Virus record (IMG/VR): IMGVR_UViG_3300021490_000005
Coordinates: 1 to 20,597 of that record
Strand: one strand, 5' to 3'
Origin: a virus
DNA length: 20,597 bases
In this document: positions 12,726 through 18,705 of the stretch, in pieces
How positions within the stretch are numbered: position 1 is the stretch's first letter
Layout of the letters: each line of letters starts with the position of its first letter
Notes under the pieces: model-generated
Told to the model about the DNA's origin: nothing
Database searches by the model: none
Seen by the model: only the letters and a program-made list of their open reading frames with translations
Translations under genes and position numbers: made by a program

Positions 12726-13883
12726 ATGTCAATGAGAAATTATATAAGAAATATTCAGGATATGGAGAAGCTTTACTATTCAAGAGAAGGAGCACAATTT
12801 ATTCAGAAATCTGATGCTCCAGTAATATCATCCACTACTGGGGTCTATAACGCTGTTTATGGAGCTCAGGTATGGTTCCAGTTAAATATGGAAGCAAATG
12901 CTTTTGGGTGCCTTCCAAAAGTTCCTTGGTTAAGAAGTGGATGGAGGTGCATAACAGCAAGGTCAAGCAGTACACCAACAACAGGAGTAGCAGAAAATGC
13001 GGCAATTCCAGAATCAACAAAACCAACATTTGCAGAACTTTCAACAAAACCAAAAACAGTAACGGAAGTTTTCAATGTTAGTGAAGTTCAGGAATTTTTG
13101 GCAAACTCAGGAGATGACGCAATAGGTGATATGGCATTTATGAGAGCTATCAAAGCAACAGAACACAAAGAACAGATTAATATGATGCTATTGGACAATG
13201 TAACAAATATAGACAATGTAAATGGAAATTCTTATAGCAATATGGAAAGTCTGGACAGGATAGTCTCAAGTTATGCTGAAGTAAACGGTTGCGGGGATGT
13301 TGATGCTAATGACGCAGACATATATTCAAAAGATAGAGATGGAGGAGCATCTTGGCTGGATGCACAAGTTTTAGAAAATGATAATACCGATAGAAACCTT
13401 ACAGATACATTAATAAGGTCATTAATGCAACAGGTAAGAACTGCAGGAGGAAATCCTACATTTTTCTTAACTGGTTATGATTCATATGCAACTCTACAAG
13501 GACTCTACGAAGCTCAGGTAAGATACAATATACTCGGAGAGAGAGAAGTAAAAGTTGGAGTAAATGGAATAGATTCACCAGAAGGATTTAGAGCAGGATA
13601 TAATATATCTACCCTCCACGGAATACCTTTGATATTGTCAAAAGATGTTGTACAAGATACAATTTCAAGGATATACCTGTTAGATACAAGCAACCCGGAA
13701 GGTTTTGATACTCCAAGACTCGCGATAAAAATAGCTAAACCTACTCAATATTTTGAGGCAGGAATGAATCAAGGAGACCCTTTCGGAATCAACAAATTTG
13801 GTAATGAAGGTTTATATCGGACAATGGGTGAAGTAATCTGTAGTTTCTTTGGAGCTCAAGGAAAATTAAGAGACTTAAAATAA
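12726..13883 (+). CDS. Major capsid protein, HK97-fold (putative)
   Basis: A 385-residue protein whose place (after protease and scaffold, before connector genes) and features fit an HK97-fold capsid protein: a helical N-terminus (about 1-30), an acidic-poor E-loop-like region with SSSTPTTGVAENAAIPE (about 79-95), a central domain with FNVSEVQEFLANSGDD (about 115-130), a P-domain-like helix NLTDTLIRSLMQQVRTAGGNP (about 224-244), and C-terminal strands (LHGIPLILSKDV, ARLAIKIAKPTQYFEAG-like). The sequence has no insertion of surface domains. It starts 2 bases after the scaffold gene and is followed by a T-rich terminator, marking the end of a two-gene high-expression unit. Confidence 0.82.
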   Translation: MSMRNYIRNIQDMEKLYYSREGAQFIQKSDAPVISSTTGVYNAVYGAQVWFQLNMEANAFGCLPKVPWLRSGWRCITARSSSTPTTGVAENAAIPESTKPTFAELSTKPKTVTEVFNVSEVQEFLANSGDDAIGDMAFMRAIKATEHKEQINMMLLDNVTNIDNVNGNSYSNMESLDRIVSSYAEVNGCGDVDANDADIYSKDRDGGASWLDAQVLENDNTDRNLTDTLIRSLMQQVRTAGGNPTFFLTGYDSYATLQGLYEAQVRYNILGEREVKVGVNGIDSPEGFRAGYNISTLHGIPLILSKDVVQDTISRIYLLDTSNPEGFDTPRLAIKIAKPTQYFEAGMNQGDPFGINKFGNEGLYRTMGEVICSFFGAQGKLRDLK

Positions 13884-13908
13884 ATCTCTTAGGGCTTTAA
13901 AAAACAAA

Positions 13909-13955
13909 CTTTTTTATTTTGGTTTTAATTTTTAAATTATTTTTAATTAGTTTTA
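13909..13955 (+). terminator. T-rich terminator after the major capsid gene
   Basis: A stretch of 47 bases with five T-runs of four or more, beginning 25 bases after the capsid stop. In a + strand that is otherwise A-rich this is conspicuous and fits multi-T archaeal termination. The following promoter at 13987 restarts transcription. Confidence 0.65.
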
Positions 13956-13986
13956 ACTTAAATTGCGGTTGTCAAAAAATAAAAGA

Positions 13987-13999
13987 TAACTATATTAAA
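13987..13999 (+). promoter_or_regulatory. TAACTA-type promoter for the connector gene
   Basis: TAACTATATTAAA identical to 11966-11978, with ATG 14014 exactly 27 bases after the first T. Predicts a leaderless mRNA, unlike the scaffold/capsid transcript that uses the same element. Confidence 0.65.
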
Positions 14000-14013
14000 G
14001 AAAATAATTAATT

Positions 14014-14427
14014 ATGGTGGAAGTCAGAATAAAAGAAGGGAAAATAAATCTTCCTGTAAATCAATATAGAGGTTATCTTTTTAGACCGGGTAAATGGTTA
14101 AATATTTTAAACAAAGAAGATATAGAATTTTTTAAAAATAACTCTCTTTTTGAAATAAAAGGAGTAAAAGAAAAGGTAAAAGAAATTGTAAAACCAAAAA
14201 CAGAAAAAAAAGAGGAAGTGGAAAAAATAAAATATTCAAAAGAAGAATTGGAACAAATGAGTTTCTTTGAAGTAAAAGAAATAGGAAGTATAATAGGGAG
14301 GAAATTAGGAATAAAAGATAAATCAAAATTCACAGATAGAAGCAAGGATAAACTAATAGAAGAAATAATGAAAATTCAGGAAGAGAAAAAAGATAATATT
14401 CCAAAAACAAAAGAAAAAATAAAATAA
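14014..14427 (+). CDS. Putative head-tail connector-type protein with an HeH/LEM-like C-terminal domain
   Basis: A 137-residue protein. Residues 1-48 are strand-rich (YRGYLFRPGKWLNI), residues 49-75 a Lys/Val/Glu link, and residues about 76-122 contain a small helical domain: YSKEELEQMSFFEVKEIG, a short loop, then KDKLIEEIMK. Two short helices joined by an extended loop resemble HeH, LEM or SAP-like folds common in phage connector and tail genes. The position directly after the capsid gene agrees. Function is inferred; the family is not firmly recognised. Confidence 0.55.
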   Translation: MVEVRIKEGKINLPVNQYRGYLFRPGKWLNILNKEDIEFFKNNSLFEIKGVKEKVKEIVKPKTEKKEEVEKIKYSKEELEQMSFFEVKEIGSIIGRKLGIKDKSKFTDRSKDKLIEEIMKIQEEKKDNIPKTKEKIK

Positions 14428-14440
14428 CTATAATATAAAT
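14425..14440 (+). promoter_or_regulatory. Promoter for the small virion gene at 14456
   Basis: TAACTATAATATAAAT overlaps the upstream stop codon. TATAATATAAAT starts 27 bases before ATG 14456, while TAACTA itself is at -31. It combines the local motif with a conventional TATA box. Confidence 0.55.
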
Positions 14441-14455
14441 AAACTATAGATACAT

Positions 14456-14719
14456 ATGGCAATAGCAAATACAATAATAGATAGAACAGTTTGGGGGGAT
14501 AAAAGAGTTGTATATGGAAAATCAGTAATAAGTGGAGATACAAATACAGGAGATGTAGCAACAGGACTTTCAAAAGTAGAAATTCTTTTACCTGTAGTTA
14601 AAGGAGCCACTCAAAAAGGATTTTCTGTAAATGAAGATTTCCCTTTATCAGGTGGGGATGTAACCGTAGTAACTGAATCAAATAACCAAACATTCTATTG
14701 GTTGGCAATAGGAGTTTAA
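14456..14719 (+). CDS. Small virion structural protein (head decoration-like)
   Basis: An 87-residue all-beta-looking protein: RTVWGDKRVVYGKSVISG (about 10-27), DTNTGDVATGLSKVEILLP, then GGDVTVVTESNNQTFYWLAIG at the end. This compact pattern (VxGxxRVVxG, TGLxxVE, TFYWLAIG) recurs in small phage structural proteins near capsid genes. I infer a decoration or head-completion role. No Cys and no membrane segment. It is preceded by a promoter and followed after 10 bases by the large surface protein, which probably shares its transcript. Confidence 0.6.
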   Translation: MAIANTIIDRTVWGDKRVVYGKSVISGDTNTGDVATGLSKVEILLPVVKGATQKGFSVNEDFPLSGGDVTVVTESNNQTFYWLAIGV

Positions 14720-14729
14720 AAAAACTATT

Positions 14730-16265
14730 ATGAAAAGAAAAGAAGAGTTATTGAGAGGATATTTTAAAAAAAATACAGAGTTAATTTTATTTAGTATATT
14801 GACTGTTCTTTTGAGTTTAATTTCTATTTCAACATTTATAGTTTTGGGAACTATTTCAGATTATAATCTTACTTCACCTTCAGATAATTACAATACAACA
14901 GACACAACACCAGATTTTGTATTTACTGCTGTTTCGGATATAAATACAACATTTCCTTGTGAATTAATTATAAATGGAACTGGATATGGTTCCAATTCTT
15001 CAGTAGCAAATAATACTGCTACTACAATTACAGCAAATTCTTCTCTTTCTGAAGGTTCTTATTCTGGATATGTTACTTGTACAGATATAAATGGAACAGT
15101 AAATACTTCAACAATTACTTTTACTGTAGATACTACAGGTCCAACAATAGTATTTACAAATCCAACTACTGCGACTTATCAAAATGCATTTACTCAGATA
15201 AATGGGACAGCAACAGACGCTTTGACTTCAGTAAGTACAGTTCAATTATATCTTTATAATGGTTCTCATTATTATAATTCAAGTTCTGATGTATTTGACA
15301 GAGCAAATATAGAATGGCTAACAGCGACTCTTTCAAATGGAAAATGGAATTATACAACCCCTACACTTACAGACGGAGTAACTTATAATATAACAGTCAG
15401 GTCTAATGATAGTTTAGGTACTTGGGGGGATAATTATACAGAACAGTTTATTTATGATAATACAGACCCTACATTTTCATTTTCAGTTACAAATGAAACA
15501 GGTTCTACTGAAATGACTGCAACTATAAATACAACTGTTTCAGATTCTACAGCAGGAATGAGTGAATGTTATTATACTATTTTTCTTCCAAATGGTTCTA
15601 CCTCAGTAAAAACCGCAACAACTTCTGGAAGTGGAGCAACTCAATATTGTTATGTGTCTTTAAATTCTTCTGATTTTGGAGGAAATGGAAAGTTCACAGT
15701 TCAGATTACTGCAAATGATTCGGCTGGAAATGAAGCATCTTCAAACTCAACAAACTGGACAATAAATTATTTACCTGCAGGATGGAATCTTGTTCAGGCG
15801 GACAGAAATGCAACATTCAAAACATTTAATCTTACAGGTTATATTACTAAAGTAAGTAAATACAGTAATACAAATAAAAATTATACTACTTGGGTTAAAG
15901 GAGTAGCGACAAATGAAAATACTTCAATTATAGATGGAGACCCTATATACCTTTATTCTTCTGCAGATACTTATTATATAAGATATTGGAATGTAGATGT
16001 TCCAAACAGAAATATAAGTATGACAACTGGATGGAATCAAATAACACATTTCAATACTTCAGAAATAACTACAGGAGACCTTTGCTCTGAAAGTATTTAC
16101 AATTCATCTTCAGCAATCAAATATATAACTTATGTAAATACTGCAGGAATTTATGTTTCTCATAGATGTGGATTTACTTTTAATAATGATACCGAAGTAC
16201 CAAGAGGTTACGGATACTGGCTAAAACTAAATACATCATCTTATCAGTTAAGGGAAAGAGAATGA
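14730..16265 (+). CDS. Membrane-anchored, Ig-like, N-glycosylation-sequon-rich surface protein
   Basis: A 511-residue protein. A basic N-terminus (MKRKEELL) precedes a hydrophobic segment at about 17-42, a signal anchor or signal peptide. The rest is rich in Thr, Ser and Asn with about 30 N-x-S/T sequons by my count. Repeated Ig-like units begin NLTSPSDNYNTTDTTPDF (about 46-63), TGPTIVFTNPTTATY (about 135-149) and TDPTFSFSVTNETG (about 248-261). The C-terminal part begins PAGWNLV (about 350) and ends RGYGYWLKLN, a layout I know from predicted cell-surface proteins of DPANN archaea. It may coat the host envelope or virion, or bind a host glycan. Its stop overlaps the next ATG (ATGA at 16262). 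Confidence 0.8.
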   Translation: MKRKEELLRGYFKKNTELILFSILTVLLSLISISTFIVLGTISDYNLTSPSDNYNTTDTTPDFVFTAVSDINTTFPCELIINGTGYGSNSSVANNTATTITANSSLSEGSYSGYVTCTDINGTVNTSTITFTVDTTGPTIVFTNPTTATYQNAFTQINGTATDALTSVSTVQLYLYNGSHYYNSSSDVFDRANIEWLTATLSNGKWNYTTPTLTDGVTYNITVRSNDSLGTWGDNYTEQFIYDNTDPTFSFSVTNETGSTEMTATINTTVSDSTAGMSECYYTIFLPNGSTSVKTATTSGSGATQYCYVSLNSSDFGGNGKFTVQITANDSAGNEASSNSTNWTINYLPAGWNLVQADRNATFKTFNLTGYITKVSKYSNTNKNYTTWVKGVATNENTSIIDGDPIYLYSSADTYYIRYWNVDVPNRNISMTTGWNQITHFNTSEITTGDLCSESIYNSSSAIKYITYVNTAGIYVSHRCGFTFNNDTEVPRGYGYWLKLNTSSYQLRERE

Positions 16266-17077
16266 GAGGAAAAACATTTATACTGGGAATATTAATGATT
16301 TTCATAGTGATGGGACTAACTCTTGGAGCAGGACTTCAAACTCCTTTACCAATAGTAGTTAAAATTACAATTCCTTCTTCTATGTTAGCAGATTATTATG
16401 AAGTAGAAATACAAAATATAAGAACAGGGGAGAGTGTGAGAGGAAATACAAATGAACATCTTGAATTTATAACAGACTGGGCAAACTCAAAATTAGGTTA
16501 CATAGAAGGAGATTTGTTTAAAGTAACTGCTTTGGGAATTACTAAAACAATTAAATATACAGCACAACCACCAACAGAATTAATAGATTATGAAACAGGA
16601 AAATCAATAAATATTGTTGAATTTAAAAAAGAAGGAGAAATAAAATGTCCTGAATGTATTTATCCAGACTGCAATTGTCCTGTATGTGAAAAATGTCCTA
16701 AATGTGAATGTCCAGTATGCAAAGAATGTCCTGATTGTAATTGCCTAAAGGATATAACACCTTATAAAGAATGTAACTCCTGTTGTGAAGATTGTCCTGA
16801 ATGCGAAGGCACAAATATGAATACTTTAATTATCTGGATACTTTCATTTTTTGGAATAGGTTTAGGTACAGGAACTTATGGATATAAGTTTGTGGTTAGA
16901 AAGCGAAAAGATACTGGAAAAATGGAAATGAAAATTACCCAACACAAACACAAAAACTATGAGAGGTATCACAGTATTTATACTATGCACAAAAAACAAC
17001 CACATAAGAGAGGAGAAATAAATCCTAAGTACGACTCTTATGGAAGATATATTCCTAAGAGCGAAGGTGAAAAATGA
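16262..17077 (+). CDS. Type I membrane protein with a Cys-rich CPxC stalk
   Basis: A 271-residue protein. Signal peptide at about 1-23 (FILGILMIFIVMGLTLG, then AG). Residues 24-125 are a strand-rich exported domain. Residues 129-181 hold 17 cysteines, mostly in CPxC units (CPEC, CPVC, CPKC, CPVC, CPDC, CPEC) with CNC and CEC spacers. Residues about 187-208 form a membrane segment (LIIWILSFFGIGLGTGTYGY), followed by RKRK and a basic cytoplasmic tail of about 60 residues. The stalk may be disulfide-bonded or metal-binding. I recognise no family. ATGA overlaps link it to genes on both sides, so the three surface genes are co-translated. Confidence 0.75.
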   Translation: MRGKTFILGILMIFIVMGLTLGAGLQTPLPIVVKITIPSSMLADYYEVEIQNIRTGESVRGNTNEHLEFITDWANSKLGYIEGDLFKVTALGITKTIKYTAQPPTELIDYETGKSINIVEFKKEGEIKCPECIYPDCNCPVCEKCPKCECPVCKECPDCNCLKDITPYKECNSCCEDCPECEGTNMNTLIIWILSFFGIGLGTGTYGYKFVVRKRKDTGKMEMKITQHKHKNYERYHSIYTMHKKQPHKRGEINPKYDSYGRYIPKSEGEK

Positions 17078-17658
17078 CAACAACACCACTGCCAATTTCG
17101 GGAAAAGTTTATGACATAGATGGTTCAATAGTAGTAGCAAATGCAAAAGTAGTGGCTTATGATTATACAAAAGGAACAGAAACATCTTGCACTACAAATT
17201 CAAGTGGAGAATATACTCTTGATTTAGCAAACTTAAGCGGAGGATATGACCTTACAGATACTATTTATCTTTATGCTTATGTATCGGATAAAAACGGTGT
17301 AGTAAGAGCTATTTTAACTTCAACAGACACAAGCTGGGAACAAGATATTTATTTAAAAGAGGGGGAATTAGTTCTTACAGACAGTAGAGTAATTTCTATA
17401 TTAGCAAGTTGTAAAACAGCAAAAAGTATTATGCTTATAGACCGGAATACAGAAAGAATAAAAGGACTTATTAATGTATCTGCAAATGGAACAGTTTCAC
17501 ATTATTTTGGTAAACCAGACCTTTATTTTAATGATGGCTTCTGGGTGATAATTATGGCACAGGGAACAAACATAATTAATCAATCATCAGGAGTTTCAAA
17601 TGCTGTGGGGGATACTTCATCGAATTTATATAATTTTGTTCAAATAAACCACAGATGA
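17074..17658 (+). CDS. Carboxypeptidase-regulatory-like (Ig-fold) protein, probable virion or surface component
   Basis: A 194-residue protein without a signal peptide. Residues about 8-95 match the carboxypeptidase-regulatory-like beta-sandwich (ISGKVYDIDGSIVVANAKV, then TNSSGEYTLDL, then a YAYVSDKNG strand), a fold common on tailed-phage virions and on secreted proteins. Residues 100-194 are also strand-rich (ELVLTDSRVIS, HYFGKPDLYFNDGFWVI). ATG 17074 overlaps the upstream TGA and its own TGA overlaps the neck protein gene (ATGA 17655), so it is probably structural. Neighbouring proteins are membrane-bound, so a surface role is also possible. Confidence 0.65.
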   Translation: MTTTPLPISGKVYDIDGSIVVANAKVVAYDYTKGTETSCTTNSSGEYTLDLANLSGGYDLTDTIYLYAYVSDKNGVVRAILTSTDTSWEQDIYLKEGELVLTDSRVISILASCKTAKSIMLIDRNTERIKGLINVSANGTVSHYFGKPDLYFNDGFWVIIMAQGTNIINQSSGVSNAVGDTSSNLYNFVQINHR

Positions 17659-18077
17659 GTGAAGTAAATGAGAGAAAAATAATAGAAAAAGTAAATAAAA
17701 TAGTAGAAAATATATCTATAGAAATTTTTTCAAAAAGTCAGGAAAATTTAATTACCCCAGATGAGAGAGGATTTATTACAACAGATACAGGAGAACTTCT
17801 AAAATCAGGAAATATTAAACAAGAAGGGGAAAATTGGATAATTGAATACTCGGCTCCATATAGTTCTTATATAGAATATGGAACAGAACCTCATAGTATG
17901 CCTGTAAATCCTTTAATAAAATGGGCAAAAAGAAAATTAAGAAAAAATGAAAAAGAAGCAAAAAAAATAGCTTGGGCAGTAAGAACAAAAATAAGCAAAG
18001 AAGGAACAGAACCAAAGTTTTTTTTAGATTCTGCAGTCAGGGAAGTTCTAAGCAAACACAGAATTTCTTATACTTAA
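17655..18077 (+). CDS. HK97 gp10-like neck/tail completion protein
   Basis: A 140-residue protein. The signature of HK97 gp10-like proteins is visible: TGELLKSGNIKQ (45-56), APYSSYIEYGTEPHSMP (67-83), LIKWAKRKL (87-95), AWAVRTKISKEGTEPKFFLDSAVRE (107-131). These proteins join the head to the tail tube in tailed phages, which supports a virus with a long tail. A 30-base gap with a TAACTAAT promoter follows, and a small unknown gene comes next. Confidence 0.85.
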   Translation: MSEVNERKIIEKVNKIVENISIEIFSKSQENLITPDERGFITTDTGELLKSGNIKQEGENWIIEYSAPYSSYIEYGTEPHSMPVNPLIKWAKRKLRKNEKEAKKIAWAVRTKISKEGTEPKFFLDSAVREVLSKHRISYT

Positions 18078-18080
18078 AAA

Positions 18081-18088
18081 TAACTAAT
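18081..18088 (+). promoter_or_regulatory. TAACTAAT promoter element
   Basis: TAACTAAT starts exactly 27 bases before ATG 18108, as at 9811/9838. The intervening sequences share ATATTAAA or TATTAAAA, and TTATGGAAA around the start. Confidence 0.6.
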
Positions 18089-18107
18089 TTACAAATTATA
18101 TTAAATT

Positions 18108-18272
18108 ATGGAAATAAAAATATTATTTAGTAGTCAAGCAAAATTATTATTAAACGAAATGCCTAATTTAAATAAAAAAGATTTAGTTAATTGGTATTGT
18201 AATATAAAAAAAATAGAAATAGGAGGAGGGGATATTGTAGAATATTTGGAATATAAAAAAAAGGTGAAATAA
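18108..18272 (+). CDS. Small hypothetical protein (54 aa)
   Basis: ATG 18108 to TAA 18270-18272 encodes 54 residues, Lys-rich with a helix NLNKKDLVNWYCNIKKIEIG and a Gly-rich turn. No family recognised. Support comes from the promoter element at exactly -27 and from the tight gap to the following gene. The last codons contain the ribosome site GGTGA (18263-18267) of that gene, so their expression is interlinked. Confidence 0.55.
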   Translation: MEIKILFSSQAKLLLNEMPNLNKKDLVNWYCNIKKIEIGGGDIVEYLEYKKKVK

Positions 18273-18273
18273 A

Positions 18274-18702
18274 ATGACTTTACAAGATGTAAATAAAGGG
18301 GATATAATAACATCAGCAAGACAAAATGAGATTAATGATTATATAGAACATGGAACAAAAGGAATTACAACAAAATCAGTAGATGCTGGAAGTGGAGACA
18401 TAAAAACCACTGGAAATTTTACAGATGGCACAAATTCAGTAACTGCCGCTCAAATGAAAGCCGCTTATGATGGAATTATAGTTCCTCAAGTTGAAACTAA
18501 AAGTGGTTCAGATTGTTCAGGAAATGATGGAGATACAAATCGTGTTCTTACATTATCAAATACTCCTAATACTTTATTTTTGGTTAGTGTGGGGGGACAG
18601 GTATTATATGAAGGTACTGATTTTACAATTAGTGGAGCTGACATTACATTTTTAAGAAAACTTTGGGATTCTCCAAAGATACTTATACTATATTTCACTT
18701 AA
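18274..18702 (+). CDS. Fibre- or baseplate-like virion protein
   Basis: A 142-residue protein. Residues 1-28 (GDIITSARQNEINDYI) and 33-65 (SVDAGSGDIKTTGNF, then DGTNSVTAAQMKAAYD) resemble units of phage fibre and baseplate proteins. The rest is strand-rich (NTLFLVSVGGQVLYEGTDFTI). No signal peptide. A good ribosome-binding site, GGTGA at 18263-18267, precedes ATG 18274 by 6 bases. The long fibre-like gene follows 3 bases later. I infer a tail fibre or tip component. Confidence 0.6.
   Translation: MTLQDVNKGDIITSARQNEINDYIEHGTKGITTKSVDAGSGDIKTTGNFTDGTNSVTAAQMKAAYDGIIVPQVETKSGSDCSGNDGDTNRVLTLSNTPNTLFLVSVGGQVLYEGTDFTISGADITFLRKLWDSPKILILYFT
18683..18695 (+). promoter_or_regulatory. Possible promoter inside the end of the preceding gene
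   Basis: TTATACTATATTT starts 23 bases before ATG 18706 and is TATA-like, but it lies within coding sequence, so it may be chance. Confidence 0.3.
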
Positions 18703-18705
18703 ATT

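Noticed and set aside
15077-15259. Tyr/Asn-rich alternative frame inside the surface protein gene
   Set aside because: It is a shifted reading of the Thr/Ser-rich Ig-like coding sequence with no start context.
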